Shown here: one piece after another, positions 31,805 to 43,069 of the stretch
Layout: each line of letters starts with the position of its first letter
Numbering within the stretch: the stretch's first letter is position 1
Origin: Chara braunii
Lineage: Eukaryota > Streptophyta > Charophyceae > Charales > Characeae
Assembly: GCA_003427395.1 (NCBI GenBank)
Contig: BFEA01000944.1
Location: 89,183 to 153,182, forward strand
Reading direction: 5' to 3'
DNA length: 64,000 bases
Notes under the pieces: generated by a model
Told to the model about the DNA's origin: nothing
The model's input: only the letters and a program-made list of their open reading frames with translations
Databases searched by the model: none
Position numbers and translations under genes: made by a program

Positions 31805-32422
31805 ATAGCCACGCGAGTTCTCAATAACGAGGCGCCAGATATGGAGTCCCAGATGGCAGCACTTACTCACGAGGGGGTACCGCTTATTATTATTGATTGA
31901 GGTTCTCTCTTTTCAGTCACTATGATGCATTACAACATTATTATTTATTAGTGATTGCATCCCTCCAATAGCTGCTCCCTGCATACTCAGTGTACTACTC
32001 TTTAGTCTCGTATCTCTGGTCATATTGTTGCAGAGTCTGGTTTCTGGTCTTCTGATTTCGTCAGTGTCAATTGCTCTATGATGCATGCTTGCTATTTTCC
32101 TCCTTATTTTATACAGGTTACACTCAAGGCAGCTTGAAGGACTCTTGAATGATAGGGACTCCGGTGACCTTGGGTCTTTCCTTGATACGGGGTTAGGTGT
32201 AGGCGATAAACCCGAACGCCACGCTCTAAGTCGTGTCACCGCTGGCAGGAGGGATAACCTTGACTACTCGGCTGTATGACAAAGTGTGACTGCCTCTGAA
32301 TACACCTCAATTTTTAATACCTATCAAGAATCCTGCGTGACAGCCTGCCAGTCCTCCAACCCAATAAGCTCGGTCCGGGGAAGGATATCTAACCGGACCC
32401 TTGAAGCAGGGGGGGCGCGACA

Positions 32423-33233
32423 CCGCGCCCAGCGCCGGTTTGCCTGGGACGCTTTGTCGTAGGTGTGGTAGACACCCAAGAGCCTAGCTCAGTGGGTACG
32501 CCCATGAACTGTTGAAATATAGGCCCGTGTTCGGGCCCAGATGATGGAACTTGGGTCGTAAAACCAAGTACTCTAAATTTGCCTGTGACCGGGGCAGGCT
32601 GACCCCGTGACCCTGGTGCTGGTCCTTCGAAATTGGAACTATGCAGAGAAGATTAGCGTGGCCAGTATGGAAGGGCGGCCAGCATATAGGAGGGGAGAGT
32701 CGGGCGCCCTGGAGTTTTCCTCGCTACCCAGCTGGCGCGGGCTGTTGGAGACCAGCTGCAGTGGGGGATGAAGCCAGGCAACGCAGGGCCAGCGGGGAGG
32801 CAACGGGCGACGGACAAGCGAGGTGAGGCACAGGTGGGGCGAAGGCAGGCCGCGGGCAGAGTGTTGCGGGTAGCGGGTCGGACGCCCATCGGGGTGACGA
32901 GCAGTAGAAGCAGCGAGCGGGCGGCCGGGGGCCAGGACAGCGAGGTAGCGGGAGCAAGAGTAGATCAGGTGAACCTGGCCCGGGTCCCCGCCCGGGTGCA
33001 TTTGAAGCGAGGGAGCGTAGGGGAGGAGCTAAGGTAAGGTGGAGGTAAGTTGTGCCTCGCGTAGGCCCTATCCTGTCGTAGGGGCTCGCGAGAGGTATGG
33101 CTGGCGCACTCGGTCGGAGCGGCCTAAGGAAGCTCCATTTGTGTGTTCGCGGCAAGGTTGGTCCAACTCCTGCGTGACGCGGCCGAGAGGGTCCCGCGCT
33201 GCCACGTGCGGTGCCAGATAGATGCGCACGAAA
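32423..33233 (+). repeat. outer element 5' LTR, second part
   Basis: Aligns to 41319-42127. It starts with the right copy of the inner element's target duplication ('ccgc'). The final bases have decayed from the TGACA seen in the 3' LTR to 'cgaaa'. Confidence 0.9.
32485..32538 (+). promoter_or_regulatory. Pol III A-box/B-box-like pair in outer LTR
   Basis: 'tagctcagtggg' (32485-32496) is a perfect A-box consensus and 'gtgttcgggccc' (32527-32538) a near B box at tRNA-like spacing. Both are kept in the 3' LTR (41381-41392 and 41423-41433). The segment does not fold as a tRNA, so it is more likely a tRNA-derived SINE head embedded in the LTR. Confidence 0.45.
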
Positions 33234-33236
33234 AGG

Positions 33237-33254
33237 TGGCGCCGTTGCCGGGGA
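33237..33254 (+). other. primer binding site of outer element (tRNA-Asp)
   Basis: 'tggcgccgttgccgggga', a full 18-base complement to the plant tRNA-Asp 3' end, three bases after the LTR. It shows that the split LTR is the 5' LTR of this element. Confidence 0.92.
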
Positions 33255-35417
33255 TAACTGTCGCCTATCTTTGTCCCTGGTGGAACGACATCCGGGTATC
33301 GGATAGTGAGAACTAGGCAAAACGAGAGGTTTTTGTTGAGCGTTTATGATTAATCGATTGAAGGTGTTGGATAGAAAGCGAGTGAAGGGTTGATTGTGCG
33401 AGTTGGTTCTGTTTGGTGCCGTAAGGGTGGCATGAAAGGGATAAGCTTTGATTATGCGCCCACGTACGTTGACTATGCGCGCACGTACTCCGATTATGCG
33501 CTTGCATACTTTGACTAGTATGACGGTAGCTGGAGCTGATATCTCTTCTAACCCCGATAGTTGATGGGTTTGGGCGATGATTTTGCATGTTTGGTACGAT
33601 TAAGGTAGGATAAGGCGGTATCAACAAAGTTAAGTGTGGTGGTTGTGAGAGCTGACCATGTAGGGTACCCATTATGACTACAGGGAGTTACTTGAGTGGT
33701 TCAGAGAGCGATGGGGCGCTTTGGCCCTAGAGTGAGGCCGAGGATGAGCAAGAGAGCCTGTTACCCTAGAAGTCATTGAGGGACTTCGCGGAGAGTTAGG
33801 CCAAGGGGGCCGAAGGCCTTATAGGCATGGGCGAAGATCCTTGAGTCTGGGTTCTAAGCGGTTGTTTGACTACGGGACATAGTAAGTCTACGTAAATACC
33901 GTCTTTGCGAGAAGGATGTCCGATCTTAGGGGTAGTCGGAGTAACAGTGAAGGAACTAACACTTAGATTATTTGCCTACCTTTAAAAGGGCAATGGGTTG
34001 TAAGTGATGTCAGACCGTCACTGGGACCTTTCCTAGGTTTGGACCATCCGCTTGGATTTATGGGTTGGGGCTAAGGACTTGAGGCTACGTGCCTGAGGGC
34101 ATTTTTATTTGAGTTATACTTATCCATATATGTCAGGTTTTACCTAAGTAAGTTTGTCTTATGTTTGATTATGTGAGGTTATGAGTTGGTTTTATTAAAT
34201 AATTATCCTTGTCAGAAATGTTTACACGGGTTATATGTTTGGAGTATGTATTCGAGCTTTATCAGTCTGCAAGGATTTATATGGGTGTCTCAAGTCCAGT
34301 TATTAACTTATGTCTATCTATTAAGGCTTGTGTGTTTGTATTGATTCCCAAACAGGGGTAGGGATATTACGCAGAATCTACTTCTGATGCGGATTCAGAG
34401 GTGAATGGAGTGGCCACCTCTTGAGATAAGTACTTCTCATGAGATGGTCAATGTGTAAAGTCTACCCTAAGGAAGGTTGCAATCCTATGTTATCGGTCCC
34501 CTAAGAGATGGCTTTGAAGAAGTTATAGTCTTGTCTTGGAGGTAGTAGTGAGACCCACGCTGGAACTATGTTCCTGGTCCATAGTGGGGTGTTGTTGTTG
34601 TATCTCTTGTGATAAAATAACTACATTACTACTGAAAAGGAAGAAAGTATTTGAGTCTTGTTAGACCTTGGCCTATGAGGGAAGCAGCTACTGCATGCCA
34701 TAGAGAGGTAGGGGGTGAATCCCCGACTATCTCTGTGTCAAGTGGGTTCACCAACGCAGGACGGGACTATACATCCCGAAGCGCGTATGGTGAGGTTGTT
34801 TACCTTGTTGGCAAGGGTCTGCAAGGGACGGATGCTGAAATCGGAGGGAGAAGCAGTGAGGCTTGATCTTTGATTGAGACTCAGGGATTTAAGATGTTAT
34901 CCTTTTTGGAAAGGATTACACTGCCCCTAGCCACAGTATACTTCTGTCGAAGCCAGGGGAGTAAAGTGTGGTACTCTCGCAATAATTATGCCCGAGAGTA
35001 CTAACTGTTGGCAATCCTATCACTGATCATAATGTGTCTGTCGTATGTGGGTCTGACAGTATGAGATATTTGCATATGCCTTGAGTAACTGACTGGCTGG
35101 GGTGTGATGTGTATAATTATCATGAGTATTATTGTTGTCAGGTACTATGGTAATATACCGTTTTTCCGTGGGTATTATAATTATGGATTTTTTATATCTG
35201 TGAATAACATATTATCGTGATATATTACCATCATTATTTTTCTCTAAGTTGGGTGGCCGTAAACACTAGAAATAACGAAATTTAGTGAAAGATCGTCTGA
35301 AGTTAAGGCTTCAGAGTAAAAATTATAGAACGCGATTGTCAGCATAATGACGGAAGGTGTATGCTGAACGTTTTTCTGTGATAAGCAGAACCCAGACCGG
35401 AGCAAAGGCAACTCAGG
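33255..35417. other. outer element leader, no gene recognised
   Basis: About 2.2 kb with only short frames. It includes AT-rich segments and short repeats such as 'attatgcgc..cgtac' at 33450-33510. Long untranslated leaders are common in gag-only retrotransposon derivatives. Confidence 0.5.
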
Positions 35418-35915
35418 ATGCCTTATGCTAGGGAAGATCCCAGTATGACCATGCCCGTTAAGAAGGAAGATGGGCTTGAGATTTCCTTGCCGAGGCGAGT
35501 CAAGGAAGGAGAGTATATCTCTTCCTGGTGGGGCGCGTGGATAGACAGGGGTATCTTCATCTGGATCGAGTCCGACTTCAATGATGATGAAGATTGTGCG
35601 ATCGTAAGGGTATCCTTGTACGCATCATCCTCATTCTGGGTCAAACATGGGGTTGAATTGACACTTGGGCACAAGAGCATGCTTGCGACGCCATTGAGAA
35701 TAGCTGAAGGAGTTGCGGCAAAGTGGGCAAGGGGCAGGGTCCAGGAAAGGGGAGAGCGGGTGGTGGCCCAGGTAGAAGTCAAACACGCGAAAGAGTTTGC
35801 ACTTCCCTCAGCCCCATTACGAGTCACCCTGCCAGAGGTCTTAGTAAAACAAAGTTTTTGGGGACACGCAAGAGTGGAAGCCGCTGCGGAAGCCGCTGTG
35901 GAGGCATGCGAATGA
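35418..35915 (+). CDS. pre-gag ORF of outer element, type A-like (165 aa)
   Basis: Not assignable to a known family. A central 'IWIESDFNDDEDCAIVRVSL' lines up loosely with 'LVTRFLDTDDYDVRPY' of the inner element's type A ORFs, and the C-terminal 'LPEVLVKQSFWGHARVEAAA' with their 'FPEPVLPESFTDDRNWEPIL'. Order, approximate length and position between primer site and gag also agree. The similarity is weak and by eye. The frame is fully open even though the element's gag contains a stop. Confidence 0.5.
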   Translation: MPYAREDPSMTMPVKKEDGLEISLPRRVKEGEYISSWWGAWIDRGIFIWIESDFNDDEDCAIVRVSLYASSSFWVKHGVELTLGHKSMLATPLRIAEGVAAKWARGRVQERGERVVAQVEVKHAKEFALPSAPLRVTLPEVLVKQSFWGHARVEAAAEAAVEACE

Positions 35916-35999
35916 GGGTACGCACGATACACGTGCGAGCTGATATATGGGTTGTACTTGGATCAGAGATTTTTGCCCGATAGCCAAGGACTTAGAAGC

Positions 36000-36092
36000 A
36001 TGGCCAGTATAGTTGACGTATATGTCAGTACTCATGATCCAGATGAAGGGGGTAAGGACAAGGAGAAAATTCGGGTAGCGGTAGGCCGATAA
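36000..36092 (+). CDS. small type B-like ORF (30 aa)
   Basis: ATG to TAA encoding 'MASIVDVYVSTHDPDEGGKD' and ten further residues. Its opening resembles that of the inner element's type B ORF (15564), and it occupies the same place, after a type A-like ORF. It may be a truncated remnant. A 25-base poly-A run follows at 36214-36238. Confidence 0.25.
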   Translation: MASIVDVYVSTHDPDEGGKDKEKIRVAVGR

Positions 36093-36311
36093 GGAATGCC
36101 CTCTCTTCCTACTAAATGCGCTTCCTTTGACCTGGCTATGGTCGTCCCTCTGCCCATTACCGTAGTTATGAAGGTAAGCATCATGGTAACTAGGAGTTGA
36201 GGCCTAATTGCATAAAAAAAAAAAAAAAAAAAAAAAAAGGAGGATAGATAGCGTGAATTAAGAGTTAGCAGTTTGCCTTTGTCCGCTCGAGCTTACTTAA
36301 ATCACTGTTTG

Positions 36312-38051
36312 ATGGTCTATTGCCCGCTATGCGTATCAGGCTGCTGTCGGCACCATGGCGGAAGAAAGCGGCCTCGCCAAGATCTTGCTTCGGAGGAATT
36401 CGTGCCTCATGAAGGTGCTGCTGCACGAAGTGTTGCAAGTGTCAATGCCCCCAATCTCCGCGCCCTGCTGTTCCAAGGAAGGAACTTGTCTGACTTTCTG
36501 CGTGATTTCCGAAAATTTTGCCTTATAAAGAAGTGGGACAAGAAGGCGATGTGGTACATGTTCCTTTTGTTCGTTTGCGAAAGCCTAAGCGAGGAGGTGT
36601 ATGCCTTCAGGCAGAAGGCGGAGACGTGGGATGAGTTGGAGAACTCCCTAAGGCTAAGATTCCCAGAGGATGGAATGGAGGGCCAACGTGGGGAATGCTT
36701 TGTGCCCCCGGTTGTGGACACGCCACCACAGGCAGAGTTAAGTGGGCTACAAGGGCAAGTACGGGCATTGGAAGAGAGGTTAACCCGACTGGAGGAGGTC
36801 CGGAAAGGCAAGCGGAAGGTTTTGGAAGACTCCCCAAGTGAGCCGGCCGACCAGGGTGAAAGAGGAGTGGAGAAGGATGACCAAGAGTCGCCCCTCTCGA
36901 TAGGAACCCCAAAGAAGCGAGTCGGTGTTCGGGCGAGAGGCAAAGACGAAGGATTCATGGAAATAAAGGAGGAGCGGGACGCTAATATGGTCCTGCCTGT
37001 TCGTGCGCCGGATCCAAAGAGGGGGCTTGTTATCGTGGAAACATCCTCAGCTGCAGGTCAGGAAGGGCAGAAGAGAGGATGGTGGTCCGAGCGTTGGGTG
37101 GAAAAGGTATGTGATTGTTGGGAAAAAACTGACCGTACCCCGCAAGGAAGTAAGAGAAGGGGTGTGACGGGAGAAAAAGGGAAGCTTGAACCTCCCAAGT
37201 TGACAGAGGCTCAGTGGAAGGCGAGGAATTGGGCCCAGGGAGGTCAGGGTACCGGAGAAGGGCAGTGCTCGCTACAAGAGGTACTCACTCCGCAAGGAAT
37301 GAGAGGCGAAACTGCTCCAAGGGGCCCCTCGACGGCCGAGTAGGCGCTATATCGGCAGTGGACGTCGTACGATCAAATGGGTATAGGGCCTGAGATTGGG
37401 ATAGACTTCTTCAAGGGTTATCATGTCTCCGTCTTTCTTGATAAGCTTGGACAGATAGCATCCCACTACAAGTGGAGCGAGGAGCGAATGCTGAAAGAGG
37501 TCATAAGGTTTATCCATATAGGATTGAAGGATGAAGTTGACAAGTTGGTCAAAGGAGCGAGGTCATCATGGGGGAAATTTTGTGATGACATGGGGCATAA
37601 GTACTGGCTAGGTGAGGAGCACCCGACCAATAACGGTCTGGAGATGGTACCCAGGCCTTTGGTAGCCCAAGCCCAGCCCGGGAGCCCGTTGCGATTACCG
37701 TCGCAGCAAGTGCCGCAAGGCGGCAGGGCCTACGAAGAAGGTCAAAAGCAGGCGGCTGGAAGAGGCCGCAGGAACGGTGGGCGTGGCAGCGAAGGACGCA
37801 GCAGCGGCAAAGGTAGCGCTGGAGGAAAGAAATCGGGTTGGGGAGACGACATTTGCAGACATTGTGCCAAGGAAGGGCACATAATGAAGTTTTGTCGAGA
37901 ACGAAGGGCCGATGAAGCAAGCGGTCTAATAAGGACAAATATTGAGGGAGGTGTTTTCGACAGGGCTGGGGAGCGNATCGACCCAACCATCCCTGGGGGA
38001 ACACGGAAGGAGGCTTTGAGGCGAGATGGAGCGTTGAGCACTGCCTCATGA
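36312..38051 (+). pseudogene. outer element gag with in-frame TAG
   Basis: A single frame (open from 36273; first ATG 36312) interrupted by TAG at 37341-37343. The first half has 'LSDFLRDFRKFCLIKKWD' and 'AETWDELENSLRLRF', then a coiled-coil-like 'ALEERLTRLEE' and a basic linker. The second half has a comparable domain ('FFKGYHVSVFLDKLGQIASH' … 'SSWGKFCDDMGHKYW'), a Gly/Arg-rich tract and a CCHC knuckle C-x2-C-x4-H-x4-C ('CRHCAKEGHIMKFC', residues 160-173 of the downstream piece). So it is Gag-like, apparently with two capsid-type domains. An N at 37975 interrupts the C-terminus. Role would be particle assembly and RNA packaging; no enzymes follow. Confidence 0.75.
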
Positions 38052-40421
38052 ATGTAGTCGTGAAGGAGAAGGGTTTGTGCGAGAAGGGCCTAGAAATCTA
38101 AATAAACTGTAAGTATAAGCGAGAAAGTCTCAATTATATAGCTGTTGCAGATAGGCATAGCGTACAGAGGGAAAGGATTTTTGTAATGTGGTCCGGTAAG
38201 GTGGCCTGAGTTGTAGGCAGGGGGGGACCCCAATAGAACAACTGTATATATGAGAAATGTTAGGTCTGCCCCACATCATGTTATTGGGATGTCTCAAGTA
38301 GATAGGGCAAGGAGTGACCCTGAGGGCATTGTTACAAAGTAGGGATCTGTTCTATTAGGCCTATTGATCGAGAGAAAAAGATATAGGACCTACGTCGTGC
38401 CTCGGCCTAGATAGACGTATAGGTGTGAGAGGTATGAGAGGTTTGGGAAAAAAACTCAGCGTGGGGGAGATAGGCCATCTAGCCTAGGGAGGAAGTTGCA
38501 GGACTGGTGTATGGGCTACTTCTAGCCTTACTTTTCTTTGGATAACTGGATACGTCCTAGATTACTAAGGTCCCTCGGATTGGGAAGTATGGCTACACCG
38601 TGATCAAATTGTTTTAGCTATAACCTTGGTCAGGGAGACCGCATTTGTTCTTGTGTGATACCAGTGACGATTTGAGTTGAGGTTGTTCAACTCCGAGTGT
38701 ATATATGTAATTCGAGACATTTGGCTCGCGTTTGAGTTGGGGTATTGTACCTCTGTGTATATATTGAGTTGAGGCCTTATCCGAGACGATTTTTTGTATA
38801 TGACGATCACAATCACTCTCACGTGTGTGGTTTACCCTGATGTATGATGGCTTTGTGTGAGAGATGTGTGAGATACATCTCATGTGTATTGGATTGTGTG
38901 AATTTCATGAGAATAAGTGGATGTGAACTGTCTACTCTTCGGTATACTCGTGCGGTCTGCCTACAGGCAGGACAGGGCCGAGTATAAGGAGAGAGAGTGC
39001 AGTCTGTCATTGTGAAAGTGTGAAAATCCTAAGGGATTTTGCGAGACTTCGAGGCTCGAGTACTTACCATGCCGGGTGTTTTATGGTCAAGTTGCGAAAA
39101 TGACCCATAAGCAGGCCCTCAACTGAGTTGGTTCGTGATTGAGTTGTGGAGAGGGCCCATAAGTAGGCCTCTCAATTTGAGTTGTTTTATGGTTGAGGCC
39201 CCTTCAGTTTGAGGAAGGCGGTAATGTTTATTTATCGGAAGACTCATCCCCAAAAGGGGAGGTGTTTTAAAAAGGGTTGTGTGATAGCTCATCCTAGGAA
39301 GAGAGGGATGGCTGGGAGACCTATTGAGAGAGACCTCCTTCATGTGAAAGGTGGTTAATGGATTTAAGGGCATGGTAAGCAGTGTTTGAGTTGATAAAGT
39401 TTGACGAAAAGGGACCATGTTTGCTTGAGATGTTTGAGAAAGTCGCAAAAAAGTGCAGGGCGAGAGACGTCTCAGGATGGGTGGCTGCTGGCTCTGATCA
39501 GGTCAGGGGTCACGGCCTTGTGGACCTAGCGGATTTTGTTTGTGATTGTGCGAAGGATGCCATGCCTCTCGTGGGAGAGCTGGTAAATGCCTTCAGACCC
39601 CTGCGTAATCTCGCAGTGGGCCCGTGATTGGTTTTGCGACGCTCCGTCTAACCACTTGTGCTAGTTCTGGGGCATAGTAGAGGAATACCAAGCTAAGCGG
39701 TAAAGATTAGCACCTCTAGGGCATAACCCCAGTGGATGGCTGCTAGCCGGCGCAACCTGGCTGTGGGACCGTGGAGTAAGAGTTAAAGGGGAGTTGCCCG
39801 CCCCAGGAAAATTACTCCGTGGGGTAGTAAGGGTTGAGAATTTTTGGAAAATCTTGATTGAATGCTTATCAGGAGAAAACCTATCGTTGCGTAACCGACG
39901 AAGGTACTGCCGCTAAAATAACAATGAGGTGGGCCGTAGTCCTGGTCCAATCAGCCAGGCTATGGTGGGCCAAGATGGAGACCTAGCCCTGTTATACTAG
40001 ACTGCAGAAAGAGCTGAGTGGATATTAAGTATACAAATATACGTATGTATATTTGATTGCGAGAGATTCTATGAGAAGGAAGGTGAGAGTGCCTTCAAAG
40101 GTCTCGGTTAGGGCCCGCGTCCCTAGTTTTGGCCAGGACTAGGGATACCCAACGAGAAGCCGAAGGTTGTCTAGGACCGGGGAGAGGATGATTGGGAAGG
40201 TTTTTGAAACTTATGCTGTCAACGTCCTAATGCCTAGGCGGTGAGAGCCCGGGTTAGAAACCTGACAGCATACAGTTGTGGAGGCATGGTTAGATGGAGA
40301 CCTCTACCCTGTGTTTGTCGGCTAATCGGATTGGTCCCTCTTTCGTCAGCATCTTGGGTAATCTGATAGCTTTTCGATTTTGTGAAGCGACGGGGACGTC
40401 GCTTAATGTGGTCCGATAAGT
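38052..40421. other. outer element 3' internal region, no gene
   Basis: About 2.4 kb without a supported gene. Short repeated phrases occur ('gggcccataagtaggcc', 'tttgagttg'). No pol remnants and no clear polypurine tract before the LTR at 40422. Part of 39690-40010 seems to have a degenerate relative at 53040-53280. Confidence 0.5.
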
Positions 40422-42127
40422 TGTCGGCGCGAATACCCTTACAAGGGTATCCGCCCTGGTTTTTGCAAGTGACAGAAAAATGAATTTGGCGTAAAGTTAA
40501 GTATACCGCGCTAGGCGCGGCTGCGTCTGTGACTTGCGCTGATTGGATGGTTGACTATAATAGAGAGTGCGTGGGTGCGCAGATTTAAGGCGCGAGTGAT
40601 TCTTTGTTATTTGTTGATCATAAAGTCGGCGCGGACATCGGTCGTTTTGTTTAATATTATTTTTATTTATTTATTTTTTATTAAGCAGGAATTAGGGATA
40701 TTTTCTCTTGATTGGTATGTTTGACCGAGGCGAGCGCGAGTGCGGAGAACGACCTCGACGACGGTATCGGCAACGACAGCACGATTTCGTGCGGTGAGCG
40801 GGGCGTCGTAGGATGGTGCGCAGGGCAATTATGGAACGGTATAAGCAAGCCGGCGCGGACACTGGGAACTACACAGCCGGTTTGTTGGCCCAAAGCGTCA
40901 CGCCGCACTGCCTTGTATGGTACTCTGCGGGCGCTGGTCTCAGGCTTGGGCATAGCCCTATAGGTTACGACATTGGGTTGACGATACGGAGGTTCGGGGA
41001 TCGAGGCCAGCGGGTGTAGGCGCAGCAGTTACAGCGGAGTGGCGTGGAGAAGACCGAGGGGGTCGAGGGCCCGACGAGGCTATCCCCCTCCATTTTCGTT
41101 TATAGGCGCGGCGGCGGAGGGGGCCGATCCGTGGGGCTCCTCGTTGATTCCCCCGCTTACTTTTATTATGTCTACCTTTTTCTGTTGTTTATTTTTGTTT
41201 TTATTCGCGTCCCGTTCTGGGACGTGGTACTGGGCTGAGGCAAGGTCACGCGGGAGGTGTTATATTCACGGGGTTGCCAAAAGTGCAATTACAAACTATG
41301 TTCGTAGTTACGCCAGGGCCGCGCCCGGCGCCATTTTGCCTGGGATGCTATGCCGTGGGTGTGGCAGACACCCAAGAGCCTAGCTCAGTGGGTACGCCCA
41401 TGAATTGGTTAAATACAGGCCCGTGTTCGGGCCTAGATGATGGAACTTGGGTCGTAAAACCAAGTACTCTAAATTTGCCTGCGACCGGGGCAGGCTGACC
41501 CCGTGACCCCGGTGCTGGTCCTTCGAAATTAGAACTATGCAGAGAAGATTAGCGTGACCCGTATGGAAGGGCGGCCCGCATAAAGGAGGGGAGAGTCGGG
41601 CGCCCTGGAGTTTTCCTCGCTACCCAGCTGGCGCGGGCTGTTGGAGACCAGCTGCAGCGGGGGATGAAGCCAGGCAGCGCAGGGCCAACGGGGAGGCAAC
41701 GGGCGACGGGCAAGCGGGGTGAGGCACAGGTGGGGCGAAGGCAGGCCGCGGGCGGAGTGTTGCGGGTAGCGGGTCGGACACCCATCGGGGTGACGAGCAG
41801 TAGAAGCAGCGAGCGGGCGGTCGGGGGCCAGGACAACGAGGTAGCGGGAGCTGGAGTAGATCAGGTGAACCTGGCCCGGACCCCCGCCCGGGTGCATTTG
41901 AAGCGAGGGAGCGTAGGGGGGAGTTAAGGTAAGGTGGAGGTAAGTTGTGCCTCGCGTAGGCCCTATCCTGTCATAGGGGCTCGCGAGAGGTATGGCTGGC
42001 ACACTCGGCCGGAGCGGCCTAAGGAAGCTTCATTGTGTGTTCGCAGCAAGGTTGGTCCAACTTCTGCGTGTCGCGGCCGAGAGGGTCCCGCGCTGCCACG
42101 TGCGGTGCCAGACCGATGCGCCTGACA
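40422..42127 (+). repeat. outer element 3' LTR, uninterrupted (1,706 bp)
   Basis: Begins TGTCGGCGCG and ends CTGACA; followed by CCGT at 42128. It matches both halves of the split 5' LTR and shows the inner element's empty target 'ccgc' at 41319-41322. It holds a TATA-like box at 40556 and the A/B-box pair at 41381-41433. The GC-rich part 41580-41900 has open frames on both strands without codon support. Confidence 0.93.
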
Positions 42128-42332
42128 CCGTGCCCTCACGGAAAGTCAATTGTGTTTATACCCTCAAGGCATTTTTGTGATTCTTTATCCCGCCCATTTT
42201 CTTTGGCCCAAATTGGTTGTTGGAAGGGTATTAAAATTGTAGGCAGGGGCTTCAAGGAGGGTGGACAGTCCTTGCAAGCGCAGGACCAATATTGGTCGTG
42301 TTCCTTGACAGAAAAAAAAAGAAACTATGAGG

Positions 42333-42496
42333 GAGTCGTAAAAATGAGTTATAATTGCACTATGGACGAAGATACAGTTTCGAATTGCAGTTCGAGTAAT
42401 TTATACAACCCAACCTTTTGGTCATGTTGGGCGCTTGAAGTGCAATTGCAAACTGTATCATGCCCATAGTGCAATTATAACTCATTTTTATGACTC
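42333..42496. mobile_element. 164-bp hairpin (MITE or foldback) element
   Basis: Arms of about 60 bases (42333-42392 and 42437-42496) are inverted copies ('aaaatgagttataattgcac' on the left, its complement on the right) around a 44-base centre. No coding capacity. The near-perfect long hairpin could also be a source of small RNA. Confidence 0.75.
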
Positions 42497-42703
42497 TACT
42501 ATGCCCCCACCACCCACCTGGAACAATTTTCTCAAATAGAAGGGCATTTCGAACACAATACGTATGGGTTGTCTTCGAACGCAAAGCATATATTTTCTAT
42601 TCAAATTTCGAAAAGAGAAAGTATTATATTCGAATAGTACATTACATTTTCTCTTTTTCCTTCGAGGTTAGCCCCCGCCCTTCTGCTCTCGGTCACTAAC
42701 GTT

Positions 42704-42707
42704 GCGT

Positions 42708-42765
<58 letters not shown>

Positions 42766-42917
42766 NNNNNNNNNNNNNNNNNNNNNNNNNNNNNNNNNNN
42801 NNNNNNNNNNNNNNNNNNNNNNNNNNNNNNNNNNNNNNNNNNNNNNNNNNNNNNNNNNNNNNNNNNNNNNNNNNNNNNNNNNNNNNNNNNNNNNNNNNNN
42901 NNNNNNNNNNNNNNNNN

Positions 42918-42990
<73 letters not shown>
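42704..42990. repeat. (CT)n, 152-base gap, (TC)n(CA)n
   Basis: CT repeats run into N bases at 42766-42917, then TC and about 22 CA dinucleotides. Variants of 'cacatgcacacaaagaca' follow twice at 43000-43050. Confidence 0.97.
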
Positions 42991-42997
<7 letters not shown>

Positions 42998-43069
42998 ATG
43001 AGCACATGCACACAAAGACACACACACACGAGCACATGCACACAAAGACACACACACTCTTAGAGTTGT

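Larger units (their letters stand above)
8513..32422 (+). mobile_element. inner giant Ty3/gypsy retrotransposon (23.9 kb)
   Basis: Two direct repeats of about 6 kb (8513-14500 and 26408-32422) start TGTCGGAAG and end CGACA. The 5' copy is followed by a tRNA-Asp primer site at 14505 and the 3' copy is preceded by a polypurine tract at 26387. The interior holds gag, protease, RT-RNase H and integrase in Ty3/gypsy order. Flanks are 'acgc' (8509-8512) and 'ccgc' (32423-32426), a 4-bp duplication with one change; the intact site 'ccgc' is at 41319-41322 in the outer 3' LTR. Multiple stops and frameshifts mean it cannot now make its own enzymes. Confidence 0.95.
26408..32422 (+). repeat. inner element 3' LTR (6,015 bp)
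   Basis: Copy of 8513-14500. Offset is a constant 17,970 bases from about 9023 to 12931, where I find no differences; before and after that it differs by many substitutions and indels (for example about 44 bases present at 13020 are absent near 30985). It includes the minisatellite blocks at 27685-30830. Length includes a 95-bp assembly duplication at 26566-26756. Confidence 0.93.
7625..42127 (+). mobile_element. outer gag-only LTR retrotransposon (interrupted)
   Basis: The element is defined by a 5' LTR (7625-8512 plus 32423-33233), a tRNA-Asp primer site at 33237, small ORFs and gag at 35418-38051, and a 3' LTR at 40422-42127. Both sides carry CCGT (7621-7624 and 42128-42131), a 4-bp target duplication. 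LTRs start TGTCGGCG; the 3' copy ends TGACA. Without the inner insertion it would be about 10.6 kb. No protease, RT or integrase is present between gag and the 3' LTR, so it is non-autonomous in the manner of a large retrotransposon derivative. Confidence 0.9.

Noticed and set aside
32639-33320. Long frames on both strands in the outer LTR
   Set aside because: GC-rich LTR sequence lacks stops; the same frames appear on both strands and in the 3' LTR without a conserved motif.
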